Positions 34,206 to 48,491 of a stretch of DNA of 64,000 nt are shown here, piece by piece. Source of the stretch: Dipylidium caninum (Eukaryota; Platyhelminthes; Cestoda; Cyclophyllidea; Dipylidiidae). A program made the position numbers and the translations under genes. A model generated the notes under the pieces. It searched no databases and had not been told where the DNA came from. It saw only the letters and a list, made by a program, of their open reading frames with translations. The first letter of the stretch is position 1. The number at the start of each line of letters is the position of its first letter. Location: NCBI GenBank assembly GCA_017562135.1, contig QEYB01001237.1:124001-188000 (forward strand), read 5' to 3'.

Positions 34206-36011
34206 GCAAGAACTTCACGAAACGAGTGAGAAGAATGTCTTTAAAATTTCCAAATAAAAATATCGATAGCACAGTACAATCTCTTTCAGTCGCAGGTGAA
34301 CAAAGACTAGACAAAAATACCTGCTTAACAGATTCCAACCTCATATATAAAAAGTTATACTAAATCGGCTAGATCTGACCACGAAAACAGCATTTAAAAT
34401 CTAATACTTTGAAAGTCAGCAATACTTGACGTTAACAAACATATAGATGCAAAATTAAAGGATTTGCAAAACAAATTCTCAAGTTCCGAGCTGGCGAAAA
34501 GGTGTCAAAAGGTCTAAGTATGAGAAGACACCAGCGAAAACGTGGTCTTGAGGTTAAAACTAACAAGCAAACTCACCCACCGGCCTCAACCAATACCAAG
34601 GATTTGTGAATACCGCAATCGGCAACATACAGCCAATCATAAATTAAAACGGTTAGAAGAAAAATGTTATCTTAGTAAGTTAGGCAATTCTACTCTCTAG
34701 AGCTTAATCTATGATGCCAAAATGGAGTATTATAACACAGATATTAGGTTGCTTAATTTATCAGAAAAGTTCCATAACTGGACAGCAGTTATAAGCAATT
34801 ACCAATACTTGAGGAAATCTACGGTCGTAAAAATTATCATCTAGTAATTTCCGCCCTGCTGAAGTCATCTCAGTATTCCGTTTCGGACTTATATTCGATT
34901 TCGTATCCCCTTGCTCGGAATTCCGTGCATTGTAAATAGGCTTAGAAATTGACGTCTTACTTATTCAAATTGAGTTGAGATATTCAAAGTTATACGCGAT
35001 TAGTCCCTTTGTTGTCCTATAACTTATCTCACTTCCAAGTTTGAGTTCCCAAAAATATTTAATTTCATGAACCAAATTTTTAATTTCAAGGACGAACAAA
35101 ACATTATGCATTGTTATAATTAAATTTTCTATTTCTATACGTGTAGCAAAGTTTTGCGCCACTATATCATAATCTTCATTAGTCATTTCTTCGCGACGGA
35201 ACATAGGGATTAGAAAAACCCTTTTATTTTTCATTCACTCCGACCATAAAATTCTCCCCTAAGCCAATGATCATAAATTAACGGCGTCATCCATAACATG
35301 TGAAAAAGTTACAACATGTGTGAAATGTCCAAGGGGGCTGTTCGGATTTTGCAGGATTAATATGATAATCTCCGCTCCAGATTGTTTTCTGTAAATCGAG
35401 GTGCCCGAGATCTCCTCTGACGTGTTCGGTTAAGCAATGATTTATGGTGTTTGGACCTGTATTACCCGAGAAATCCAAAGTAATCCTTTATGATGGTAAC
35501 CTTTATAGAATAATTCTAGAAAAGCTGAGTGTGCGTATGTTACACATGTTAACTTTCGCCTTTGGGGAAGGAACTTTATAGTTAAAATAGTCCTCCATTT
35601 CCCTTGGCATATTTTTTGGAACCTGACTGTTTCGTAGTCTCAGCACGCACACACAAGAAGGCCTGTACCTTTTCATCTGTTTGGTGACACTCAGAGTCAC
35701 CAATCAAAAGTCAGAAACAGGTAACGCCCAATGGTGCACCAATAGTCGTTCAGCCAATCACAAAGCAAATTGTATTAATCGCTCATTAAAAATCTACCAT
35801 ATGAAGGAGGCGTCAGACACTCACGTGGAATATGCGATGACTCGAAGTGTGGAGTAAATCATGTGAGAGAGTATTTGAAAATACTGTACCATTTTCTTAA
35901 TATCTGAAGTATCACTAAAAATATGTCCTAACAATTCATAAATATAAAGGCCTCTTTCGTTTTAGATAAAAGCTCTACCTAAACTCGGGCACCAGCACCT
36001 TTGACTGGGCG
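34206..36011. other. No supported gene; possible 5' region of prominin A
   Basis: AT-rich. A minus ORF at 34965-35234 (89 codons, many aliphatic and acidic residues) is unassigned. Prominins normally start with a signal peptide, which the first prominin A exon lacks, so a small leader exon may lie here; I could not identify it with confidence. Confidence 0.35.
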
Positions 36012-39000
36012 ATGTTCACACCCCTACAAATAGGTCTCTCCTCGGTAGCCACAATGATCTTTACCTGGGCCACAAGTGTCTATAATGGCGGCCTACTCAA
36101 TGATATCTTCATGGTCTCGCCCAATTTGTCAATTACACTGAAGCAAAGTGATTTCCTTCAGACATTACACGAAGCTGTTGTGCAAAACCTTTTTCGTGGA
36201 GGTCGACAAAACTTGGAGGTTTATCGGTGGCTCCCTACTGAGCTGCGGGACGGGGATGGTGCCTCCCAACGCATAGCAATTCTAACTGGGGTTACAATTT
36301 TATTTGCCTTCTTCCTCCTTCTTCTTCCTCTTGCCGTCGTGATTGTGACCAGCAACTGCCGATGCTGCCGCAAAGGCCCAAAGAACAGTGGTGTGGGACC
36401 CCCGCCTCGGATGATCTCTCGTACAGCCGTGAGTTTTTCTATCAGTAGAAAACAGATTTGTTGAAAGATTCGGACATGCCCGCTTAAATTTTCCACTTGA
36501 TTAGTTCACTCCCCAAACGGTAAGCACTAAAATTTTCTCCTGGTTGACATTAAAAGGCCATCAGAACTGTACACACCAATAGATAACGGCCAGTAATGCC
36601 TACGTAAATGGCTTCTATAGTCTTCTTCTGATCTCCTTAGATTGGTGACACTGAAGATGGAGTTACATTTGGACATTTCGACATTCCTTGTCCATTTTCC
36701 TGAAAAATTGCTTTTATTGGACATCAATTTTCCAAAATCCCTCAAACTCCCGGCAACAAGTTGTGTTACATCAACACCTCGGTACCTCCATGTGTTCAAG
36801 GAAGGGAAGTCGGTTCGAGCTTCTAGTGATATTCTCATTAATTGTTACAAAATCTGCACTGACTCCTCGAATTTGGGGTTCCTTTCAACATGACCGTAAA
36901 ATGAAGTGCGAAAAGGATGAAATCGAGGAAATGCTTAAACCACATCGAAGGTGTTGAGAGCTGTCGAGGGATGTTGCATGCTCGGAGTTTAGAGCCTGTC
37001 TCCTCACACACGTGTGGTGAGGCCCTGCCGGGTCCAATTTCCTTCAGTCTTTACTAACAACGCACGCCCCAAAAGACCTCATAATCTTAACTCTGCAAGA
37101 CCAGATAAAAGACTGGTTGGATAGCTTGCAAAATAGTCGCAAAGCCTCGATGTTAAGTCATCTTGTTCCATACCCTGGAGAACAGCATAGAAAAGTGAAA
37201 TAATGGCAATTACGACTGCAATTGTTAGGGCCCGTGAACCGGTTGCTATGGCTACATTTCCCTTGTAATTGTATTGAGAAGCCAAACATGAAACGGGGAG
37301 GTGATGATTTAATTGCTGTAGAATTTTTGAAGTACGGTTAAAGTGACCTTCAACTGTTTATACAAGTTGGTGGTATTAGTGCTTCCTTTCAATTTTATTT
37401 CACTTTCTTAGTAACCATGCAATAAGTGTTGCTCACTGTGCAGAGGAGGGATTTCAAAAGCCTGTGGATGCCAGCAGCCCTTGGAGGTCTCCACTCCAAG
37501 TAAACGTGAGATTTGAAGCCCTTCAAGTCCAATCCATTTTTGCTCTCCGGGAGACCGCGGACATGCCAAAATGGATTGGCAATAGATGCCGATAAATTGC
37601 AAACTACTTAGGAGAGGAGGAAAAGGATGTAGAATTGAAGATGGGAAATCTTCGTGAATAATCGCTGACTTTGCGCGTATTTGTGGTTTCTAGAGGTGGA
37701 ACCATTGAAGCATAGAATTACCTAAACTACCAACCCCTTCCGCCCTATTGTGATAAGGCCATTCGCGCGGAATGAGGCCTAGGCTTCTGGAAAAGTTTCC
37801 TATGCTCTCACGTTCCTTCTACATTTCACGATTAAGGAGGGTACATTTCACGATTAAGGAGGGTAACATTTGAAATTGTCAACTTTACCAGCCACACTAA
37901 GGGCACACGTGACTTCCGGCTCAACTCAAGTGGCATTCAAAAAAATTCTTCACGTGGTCACCGCATATCCTCCCATTGTTCTCCCGTTCTGACTCCTTCC
38001 GCTTTGTAAAATCTGGCAGTTGTAACAAAAAATATCTTACAACTATTACAACGGCGTATCAGTGCAAGAGAAAGGAGTAGTCTCTTGCCAGTTCAACAAC
38101 TGGTCAACTTTGCTCAGCCCGATAACTGAACACCGACGTCCAGGAGTGAGTGTGTGTGTGTGTAGCCTCTTCTCCCTCAACGCTTATACTTACAGCGGTG
38201 CCTTAATGTTTACCCAAGTCAACTGATCTGCTACAGCACCATGCCGCGGACTTCGTGTCTTCCGACCGTTTGTCACCTCTTGGCGACGACACGTCGCACT
38301 GTAATAGCGACGGGATCAAACTATTGTTAACTGTCTGCGTACATGTTTGATCACGTTCTCCTGCCAATGCCTGGCTGTTTGGTCAAACAGTAACCAGTGC
38401 GGGTTTTGAGTAATCTAAAATGTAGTTTAGTTAATACTAAGTTGATTAGAATTTGCGTTAGCATTTCTCCAACCTTCGGAAATAATTGGATGAAGTTCTT
38501 CCGCCTTTTGCCCTCGCCACTGCAAAGTAAGTCATCCTGGAAGGTGGTAGCATCGCGAAGATCCGAGTAACGCCTGTAAGATTGCAACCCAAGCAATGGT
38601 CCCTGCGGCCATACAGGCGCTTGTCAATCGTGAAAAGACAATTCACCCGCATGAAATCAAGCCAAGACACTTGAGGTCTCAAGGGTGACTTTCAAAAAAT
38701 TCCTTACGCAGTTACTATTATCATTGCCTTACAAATGTGCGCAGTTGGAGTATGGGGGAGACTTGTCACCGATGTGACGAGATTTCCTGCGAAGCCTAAA
38801 ACCATTAATGATAAATTCAACGAACCAATTATTACAATGTTCTTTGTAGCCTGTCTATGGCAAGGCAGTCACTCACGAGGCTCGGCACCTTGAAAAACTT
38901 AATGAGCGGAGCCACTCGGAGAGGAGTGCCGACAGATTTCGAATCTACCATATCGCTGTCTTTACCATCACATTCCTTTTCCTCCTCGCGATGATGGTGA

Positions 39001-42000
39001 CTATGTGCTTCCTCTTCCTCACCGCCGACCATATCACTGACCTTATGGTGGAAGATTCATCTGCGAGCAATTCTACCACCTCGGATGCCACCAGCTTCAA
39101 CTTCAACTTTCTCGATGTTTTCGACTTTGTATTCAAACAAGCAATCGACTTCCTTGAATCTGGTGTCGCCGCGGGAAATGCGTCTAGTCCTGGCTTCCTG
39201 AACAGCGTCAACATAACTTTGATGGTGAGTAGCTGGAATGAAAATGTGCACATAATTTGACTACTTTTCATCTTTTTGCGTAGATTGCGCTAATCATTAC
39301 CCGATGTTATGTCCAAAATGTCGCTGAAGACATTGTTAATTAAGATATCAGGCGTTGGAGGAGGAGGAGCTGGGGGCGGGGTCAGGGGCGGGAGAGGATG
39401 AAAACCTGAGTTGAGCTACTGATAGTGTTAGATTGCTTAGAGCAAGAGTCAGTTTATGCATTCAACTACCTTTTCTTAAACGCGAGAACTAAGCAAGAGT
39501 TGGCACCTCCACTTTTAACGCTCTCCGCCTCTTGCAGGCAACTCAGACGTTTAACTCAGCAATAAGCAGATGCCACTTGTAATTCTTCTTTAATCCTGCT
39601 TTAAACCTCCCATGACACATTCACAGTGATCCGACGAGGTTTGGAATCTGACTTGATGGCGACCAGTTCTTATCTTCACCCACTCGATTATGTAGGCCAA
39701 GCGGATGATGATTAATGGGTCCTCCTACGTTATTGTCAAATTTCAAACAACAACATAAATCCAATTTGAGCCGCATTGCCTGGTGATCAAAGTAAACACG
39801 AGTGCCACCATTAAAGATAATCCAAGCAGGTATGGCAGAGAATCGGTTGAGTAATTCCGGTCTCAGAGACGGCGTTAATGTCTGTCCCGTGCAGGAGATC
39901 TTCGAGGGATGGCGTGTTCGTTTACCCATTTCCCGTCTGCTCAGTTAATTTGAAAGCATTCTCTGAGATTAGGTAAACCTCTTAACGGCCTCCTAGGTCA
40001 GAGTTATTGCTCTTCCTAGTTTTCTCAAATTCTAGGACCTGTGACTTCTCCAGTGACCCTTAACTCTGCCTGAGGCGGCACAATGATTCTCTTAAAGTCG
40101 TAGGCCTAAACGAAATCTTAAAATAAAGGTGCAGGTGACAGCAAGAGAAATATTAATGAGTTTCACAAGCTTTGGCGCCCTAATTTAGGTGCCATGAAAA
40201 GCGATGAAGATGTCTGACCCTTTGGCTCCTATCCTTTACTCCATCCCCATATTCTGTCGAGAGAGAATGCCTGAAGGGCGAAGTTTATTCCTTCACATAA
40301 CACCATTTTGTGCCTTTTCACTATGTCTCTTATCCTAACTCTGTGAGAGACATTCGCCAGACCACCTTACTCGACTTTACCGTATGAATGTACAGTAGTT
40401 TGTAGTTGCAGTCACACTGCCTAAAATCATTCTAATCCATCAACGAACAGATCCAATTGTATAATGAATGAGAAAAATGGCATAGGTAGGTATACATCTA
40501 CTTCCCTTTTCCCGAGAATAGCCAAATACACAGACAAAATGTTGATAAAGGCAGTACACTTTAAGGAGACGCATTAGGAGAGGTTTTTTTAAACCCTTAA
40601 ACCCCGCAGCGGAAAACATTGCTGTCTCGTCGCGTGAGAAAAATAAAATCCCTTTATAATCGCTGAGACGATTGTGAATTGTTGTGTGCGTTTCTACAAT
40701 TTCTTAATACACCTATGTGAAATATTTAGTTTCACTTGGATGAAGTAAACAAAGTTGACATTCTCTTTTCTTTACAGACACTTTTGGAGAATCGAGTGTC
40801 GATCGCAGTGGACGACCTATTGAAGCGTTACGGTGTTCAATTGCTTATACGGACAGGGGAGTACTTACAAAGTGATTTGGATATTCTCAAGACGAATATG
40901 AATGTTATTAGGCTAAACAATCAGAAGGTCAGCGCAGACATCTCAAATTTGGTTGGCCAGTTCAAGGTCATATACGACCTTGTAGTTCCCGAACTCACTA
41001 ACACATGTTCCATCAACCTTGGGCCCGAAATAGGTTCATTATGCGCCAGTCTGCGGGTTCGTTTACGAAATACAATAATATTTACTTAGTAATAGTCCAA
41101 ATTCGCTTCCCTTTCAAGTAGAAATTACCTTTAATGCATGCCTAGGGAAAGTTGGCCATCGAAACTTATTAATGCTATGACATTTGAGGAAAAATAAAAA
41201 AGATAATACGCACTGTAGCTCATAGTTACAAAACCCAGATTTCTCTAGCTTATCAACACCTTCTCCTTATGTATGGCGAAATAAAATCATCAGATTTCAC
41301 AAGGTCCACCGGAGTACAGATTTACCGTCGCGAACCCTAATAATCCTCAAACTAATTCGAATTTAATTACAACGCATAATGAGTTTGGCTAAAATATCTT
41401 TGAAATATCCAATTTCTACTTTTGCCTAGAACCGAGTCTCAATTCTCTTGCTTCAATTCAACCCTTCCGCCATTAAAGTTGACCCTCCTGTAGTTCTAAA
41501 CTTCATCTTCAACGAACTGGGACTCGACCTGACCGCAATTCTTGATCAGTTCGGTCAGTTTACGACAAAAATCTCGGAGATGAAAAGTAAAATGGTCGTC
41601 ACAGTCTCCTCTCTCATGGACCTCAATTCAATTCCTAGCCTCGATCACCCAAGTCTGGAGTATCGTGGATAATGAAACCAACTCATTGCGAGTCTCTTTT
41701 GCTCAGGGTTCTAAACAAATGACTGAGGGTATGGAGCGCGTCCGACGGTGGATCAACGCCGTCATCTACACAATAACCGCCATTCTTCTCTGTATTCTCA
41801 TCGCCTACATAGTGATTGCGTTTTTATACGTCCAAGAAGCCAGCAAAACACAAGTCTTTTACATAGGTGAGCTCTTTTTCTGAAACTAGTTGGAGCCGCC
41901 TTAGAGATCAATCAGACATCACGATTAGGGACGGCGTCTAGATGATCAGATTTAATTTTTTTTCTCAAGATGAGACAAGCTTGAGGGTATGACCCCATGA

Positions 42001-45000
42001 AAACTGTTGAGTGGACACAGTCTCCAGCACAAGTGATGAATGCTTGAACGGCTTTGGTGTGCACAATAAGCCGTAGTTTCGACGTCTTTGTGATGTAGTA
42101 CGATTTATACGAGTCGCAAATTGGCAGTTGAAATTCCGTACTTAACTCCTTCACTCATGCAGCTCACTTAACTATAAATACATCTAATTTTGCCTGACAG
42201 ATAAGAACGACTTCATAGATTCATCAAAGGTCTGTAGTGGCCTTGGAACACGCCTCCACGCCATCTTCTTCATGGTCTTCTTCATCGCAATCAGCATTTT
42301 CATCATTATCTTCCTTCCAACTTGCGTTCTCCTCGCAAGCGATGGCTGTGCTTACTTAACAAACCAGCGCGGTGTGGCCCAGTCCGACTACGTGTTGAAC
42401 TCCTTCATAGCAACTGAACTGTGGCCAAAATTGGTTGCTCAGGTAAAAGCCTCGATAGGCAGTCCCGGAAGTGAGTTTGTTGTACTTCCGTCACCGCGAG
42501 ACATCATAAACACTATGACGGTGCTATGTCGTCCAACAACGAATGCCTCCCGACCGGGCTTTCTACGAGCTATCGGGTGGACCTCTGTAATTGATATGAC
42601 CGCTCTGATGAACAGCAAAGAGATGACGGACAGCATCAACAAAGGCGAAAAGTAGGTTATGGCCCATTTCACACACGTCATTCTGAACATATTTTTCCGT
42701 TTTTTTCTCTTTTTCACTGTGATGTCAAAATGTGTAATGGTCGGCCGAGATACTCAGAAAGCAGCTCGCTGTACTGTCGCAATTACAGGAATACTATGCC
42801 ACTGACCATGTTGACTTTGAGGAGAAAAAAGCCCGACAAAATTATCTGGACTTGGTTTTTGGCTGGAGTTTACTCAATGAGGATTTCTACGGATGAGGAG
42901 TCGATGCGGTGTTCGTGACACAACAACATATTCTGATCGTAGGGTGATTGCGAATGCCTAGCAAAATAGTCGTTTGGTCCTACGCATTTTCCGAGGGACA
43001 AAAATGAGTGCAGCACTGAATTCAAGGATTTAATTAGTTAGTGCCTTCAAGGCCGGAGGAGGAAGAGGGAACTAGCAGGGCTATGTCATGCGGGATCAAA
43101 TCATTAATTACATGGCCCCCGAAGTAGAAGATAAAAGTGTCATTTGAAGCATACACTTAGTCCATAGGACCCCCTCCTGTCTTGTATGGCATCTCTAAGT
43201 CGCCCTCAGCTTTGGCTTGCCCGATGACCAACATTGGTCCCCTTGCCTCGATTCTTCTTCCAAACATCGCTTACTCCTCGGTAGTGGCAGTGATTCACCG
43301 TACAACCAGTGGCCTCAACTTATGGTCACTTCGCGTTGTGGGGCCCCTTTCATAGAGTGAAACGCCTGTATCTTCCTGACCCCATTATGTTACATCAGCT
43401 TTTTTACCTCCACGTTGCGTACTGCCATGAGACAAACGCACAGTCGGACATGACTGGTGGAAGATGGAAGAGAGAAGGTACAGCGGGGAGTCGGGGTGCA
43501 TACAATATACGCAGGTGGATGCCCACAGCTTAATTGTCACTGTCTACTGGTTGTCCTTACTGATGATGAGGCGCCTATGGTGAAACCTGACTCGTAAGCA
43601 AATCGTTTAGTCATAGTTGTGAGCCGGGACGCAGTCGACGGTAGGCAGGAAATTACGCTGGATGCTTGTACCTTGAGAAAAACTGCCTTCACATACACCA
43701 TCACGAGCAATGTTGGAATGAATCGGTGATGGGGAACGGATCTTGCTGATTCGTGGTAGGACTTAACGCTACCTTACACGAAGAGAAAGATACCATCATC
43801 ACTTTGGTCTAGTTTCGCCATTTCTAGGCGTCAACTTTCTACCAAGTAGGCCAAATGGTCGAGGGGGTAAATTGAGAGACGTGGTCGTTGCAGGCATTCC
43901 CAAGCTTCTCGCAGCACTATAAGAACCATTCTCAATCGGAAAAGAGACGTTCGATATCGTATGTCGGTATTGTGTTCATGTCGATGTTTTGATGTCATTC
44001 ATCATGTAAAACTCTGCGTCACACCTGCCTAATGGATGGAGGTATTGCCAGTTTTCGTGAACCCCTATTCATCCCTTTTGCTTACCACCTACGGCAGGCA
44101 ATTCTGGCGTAAACTTGCACCACGCATTCGTTGATGGTCATGGAGACAGTAAAACCAAATCATAGGTGCAATGGAATTGTGCCTTCCGACCACATACCAT
44201 CTGAAACATGTCTTTTGTATCCAAAAATCCACCATTCAAATTGCTTAGAAGACTGCGATCTCCAACACCTCCTCAATCCACGTGTATCGTAGTCATCGGG
44301 AGTGAGCATTTTTGGCATTAAGCCCCAAAACCCACGTCATTGTAACTAGCAGCCTCCTGTTTTATGAGTAGGCATAACAGCAAGCCACAGGAGAGGCTGG
44401 CTTGCTTCTAGTGGATTTGGACCCAAATTCTACCTATTCTTGTTGCTGGCAACGCGGTCGGCTGTCTGGCCTCCGTAAAACTCAGCATTTCTCTAAGTGT
44501 TATGCAAGTGCCTCCTCCTTATGTCGGCTTAGTTTTGTGTTAACGGTGCAGTCGGGTGTCACTTTTGCCCCAACTGCCTGGCTCAAACTTGTGGCAATCG
44601 TGGCAGGGGCGTCGTTGGCGCTCAGGTCACCCTAGATTTAGGCGACACACAGAGTAGAAGTGTTCGGTTAAGACTGCTGTAACCTGATGGAACGGAAGGC
44701 TATTTTTTTTGTCCTGGTCTGTTGCAATATGAGGAGGCGGCAGCCTACGAAATAGAACCACTTGTGGGGCTGGAAGCACTGCAATAGAATGACATGAGGA
44801 GGCGAATGTTGGACGGTTTATAGAGTGTCATTCATTGTCCAATGGCAGTAACAGATTTGCGGAAAAGAAGGATTCGTGAAATATTAGAGAGCCCCGAGTT
44901 TTCGTGGAGAGAGTAATGCGCTATTACAAAGGACTTTTGCAATCTTAACTGGGAAGCGGTAATATGTGGTGACGAAAAACAACTTTTCGTGTAGTCTTAA

Positions 45001-48000
45001 GTACTACGACAGGGAGACACCTCGGTCTGGACTAGAAAAGGTCCGTATTGTTCTTATTTCACTTGGAACCACTGTGAAATTGGGATTCTCCGTCAAGTGG
45101 AGCAAACATATCCTACTCTACCACCACTAGTGCTCGTCGGACCTCTACCGGACTGGGAGTACTTTGAGTAACTGGTGAAAGAAATTAGATTTAAGTGCGC
45201 AGTGGAAGGTAGACTGCCATCTCGACGCTTTCGACAAGCTTTCACTTCCAGAAGGATCCGTAGTTGTAATAGTGGTTGCGATTACCATGTTGATAAACAG
45301 AAAGTAAGACAAATCAGGGTGCCTCCGCTTGGGTTTAGCGCCTAGTAGGGGGTAGTTAAGAGGTAAGACCTTACCACATCCAGCATTGCTAGCTGCTTGC
45401 AGGCATAGAAAGCAGTTCTTCTGTTTCAGCTTGGTGAAGGACGAGATCGTCAAACAGGATTTCGCTAATCTCATCCCGAAGAACTTGGATCAGGTCGTGG
45501 AAACTGCGCAAAATTTGACCCAGTACTTCGATGGCATCAACTACCAGGTGAGTGTGCCTTGGGGTCTCTTTGAACGGGAATTAAGTCCTCAGATAGGACG
45601 ATAATTTAACAATTCTTCAATTGTATTCCAGCCATCCATTGACGAACTGGCTCCAGACCGGTTGCCGTCAGCACATTTGGCGGCCTATGCGGATGATCTT
45701 GAAAGTCTAAATGGCAAATTACACCAACTCGGTTTGTCCCCGAATGCTATTCTCCAGAAGTGTGTCGCCTTGATCCGCACAAGCTTAAAGGAAATCACAG
45801 TGGTGGAAGTTGAATCGAAGATTTTACGCGATGCCTTCGTTGCCGTACAAACTCGTCGTAACCTCAGTACCGGCATAGCCTACCTCGTGCAGGGTATCAC
45901 GGCCACTGAACAAGTAGGCTTGTGTGAGCGCTTTGTTGTCCCAACAAGAGGTTTCAGGTTCCACATCACCATTACGCTACTGAAGAAGTGATCCATCCGG
46001 TAGCCATGGAAATTTTCACCCAACAGACGTGTTTAAACTCTACATCCTACGGGAAACGCGGTTGTGACAGTCTATGGCTCGGGCAGATGACTCGTTAGTA
46101 TCTTAAAACTCCGTTCAGAGCAGATTAAAGGTGAAATAAATCATCCAGTCAACGTAATAGCCTTTTAAGCATAAACTTTGCTTAAATGAGTTGGAAAATT
46201 TCACCTTCACTTTCAAAGGCATGCCTTTTTGATGAAGGTCATCGTGGAACTATCTTAATTGGTATACGTTATAAGTCGTCGGGGGCGATATGATGCTAAA
46301 GTAAAGAAGTATTTCGCCTTCTACTAGCGGATGCTCATATCTCACAGTGCAGAGAGAGTTGAGGTGGTCGCCCGAGCTTGCAGCCCGATGCTTGCTATTC
46401 CAAGTCGTCTGGATGGCAGTCCTTTGTCCCTCAGGATTGCGGTTTGAACGTGTGCAAGAGCAAAAGGCATTCCTACTCTCACTGCCTGCGACAATATGGC
46501 GAGAAGTATGGATCGTTGCGTCCACATTAACGCTCGAAGAGGATCATTATTGGGTAGCTGGAATACTTTAAAAGGGGTAAATGTAACGCATTCGACACAT
46601 TTCGCCAGCCCTGCTGAACGCAGCCATGAAGATTTACTTCATGGCCAGCCAACCCCAGTTACGGGAAGATTGGACATTACGATCGAGTAAAAATGTAGGA
46701 CTCAAAGTACCGCTCTCCACTTAGAACCCAGTGTCAGATTCGTTGGTTGAGGGGTTTTCGTCTTGCACAGCGCTCCATCAACCACTGTGAGCTGGTGTAA
46801 AACCGGCTGCAGCATTACTTACTTTCTCTTAGTAGAAAGTCCTTGTTGGCTTGGCTTTATAGATCTTCAACAACCAAACGGCACTACTAACTCCCGTTTC
46901 TCCCGTCTACTGGCAATTCGTGGATGCATTCAAGGGAGACATTAAGCTCAATCTTACCTCAGCCATCGAGGCGTTCGTTCATGATCTATTTCCTTGCTCT
47001 CAACTCTACTCAGCCTCCGACGCCCTTCTGACCTTCTTCTGTCGACAAAATGGGGCAGTAAGTCTAAATAAAGGCTATTCGTCTCCCATGGCTTGTTTCT
47101 TGGACATGTAAGAGGATGCAAATTTGCCACTCAGCGTGGTCGAAGCTCTGCTTTATCCATCTTTGTCTTCCACTGTCAAGTTGCCCGCCCAAATTCTGAT
47201 GAATTAATGTCTAGTTTAGTCGAGCACAATTTTCCGCATATCTCGGGAGGTTCAGCGACCGAATAACTCGCCTACTGGCCCTGGTCCTTAAGCATAAAGT
47301 TGTATTGTTTACCATGCTCGGACGGCAATGTTTTGAGGAGAGTTAGCACTGGCTATTTTGGAATGGGTCTAGGAACTGTATTTGCATTTGGTCAATCCTG
47401 TGAGTGTTCTACCTTAGAGAGTTATAAGAGTCGACGCGTGCATTCACGGAAGACTCCCCTAACAAAATTGTTTGCTTCTGATAAATGTTCCCAGACTTTT
47501 TATGGTAGATGGGGAATGTTTCCGCTCAACGCATAACATCACCCTCAAAGTGTTTACTTGCCTCAGAATTTAAAATGCACCACACGTGGAGTTGAAAACA
47601 AGTCTTTACGTCAGTCCTACTTTGATCCTTTGAAAGGAAACGGAGCAATTGTCATGACTGCGCCGTGGGAACTACCACTTCTGTACAATGAAATGTATTG
47701 GGGTGCCGAGCACAGGATGAAAGTGTGAGATGAAGGGGAGGAAGAGAAAGGTCACACACTAGATTTAAACACCCGCATCATCCTTGGGGAACTCTGACAA
47801 CTCAAGTAAAGTACATTTGTAGGTCAGCCGCTTGTTCACGTGGATATGGAACTTAAGCCTCTCGATGGCGATCACAACGCTACTCTTCTTCAGTCTATTC
47901 CACCTGGGTTGTGTACAATCGCAACACTTTCGGCGTCTCAGACAGAATTCCTATCCACTGTCTGCTTCGTATGTTAGTTCGAAAGACCGTTACGCTCCTA

Positions 48001-48491
48001 TGCCAACAGACAGCCAAGTTGCACCTCCAATGGCCAGGATTTATTCGCTTCCCTATCGCCAACCGCGGTCTGGTCAACAGGTGAAGGAACGAAACATAGG
48101 AGCAGACGACTTCTCTCTCCCCCCATATGATTATACATACAGTCAAGAACCCGATTGGGGGGGACGTGTGGCGCCCAACTTGAACTCTGACCAGGATCAC
48201 CAGGCAAATGAGGCGGAAACCGTCTACTCGGAGATTCCACGTTATCAGCCCGTGCCGTTACCCCGAAGTGGAAATCGTTACCTGCCCACCAAAGCGGAAG
48301 AGAATGCAGAAGAAATGACGCCGGAGGAAAAAGTGGAAGAGGCAAGTGAGGGACCGACAGAGACGAAGGAGGAAACGCAGATGGAGGAGAAAGAGGAGGA
48401 GGCAAAGACAGAGACAGAGGCAGAGGTGGGAAGAGAGGCAGAAAGCGAGAGAGGAGATTTTCCACCCCGATTTGTTGATCATGATATCTGA
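36012..48491 (+). CDS. Prominin-like five-pass membrane protein A, long acidic tail
   Basis: Exons 36012-36428, 38850-39224, 40778-41056, 41430-41586, 41639-41866, 42201-42651, 45430-45547, 45632-45913, 46863-47057 and 47823-48491 are phase-consistent and total 1056 aa. Five hydrophobic spans fit prominin topology: about residues 88-113 followed by NCRCC, 174-198, 450-472, 505-532 and 841-862. Two large extracellular regions with N-glycosylation sequons and helical content lie between spans 2-3 and 4-5; the pair CAYLTNQRG and LNSF and a late FPCSQLY are shared in position with prominin B. Prominins bind cholesterol and shape membrane protrusions. The cytosolic tail of about 190 residues ends in an E/K/T-rich acidic stretch (METPEE-like repeats from 48290 on). 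The third intron from the 5' side of span 3 is only 52 nt. No signal peptide is visible at the chosen ATG, so a 5' exon is probably missing; the acceptor-like AAAAG before CTCTACCTAAAC suggests coding continues upstream. Confidence 0.85.
37820..37863. repeat. Tandem duplication, 2 x 22 nt
   Basis: A 22-nt unit starting TACATTTCACGATTAAGG occurs twice head to tail in the first intron of prominin A. Confidence 0.95.
38151..38163. repeat. (TG)n microsatellite
   Basis: Short TG run in the first intron of prominin A. Confidence 0.9.

Noticed and set aside
34965..35234. 89-codon minus ORF, considered as a Mediator-like or other small conserved subunit
   Set aside because: Only weak composition similarity; no motif I can defend.
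41640..41690. Apparent frameshift in prominin A
   Set aside because: A 52-nt intron (41587-41638) with GTAAAA donor, pyrimidine-rich tract and TAG acceptor restores the frame exactly and keeps homology.
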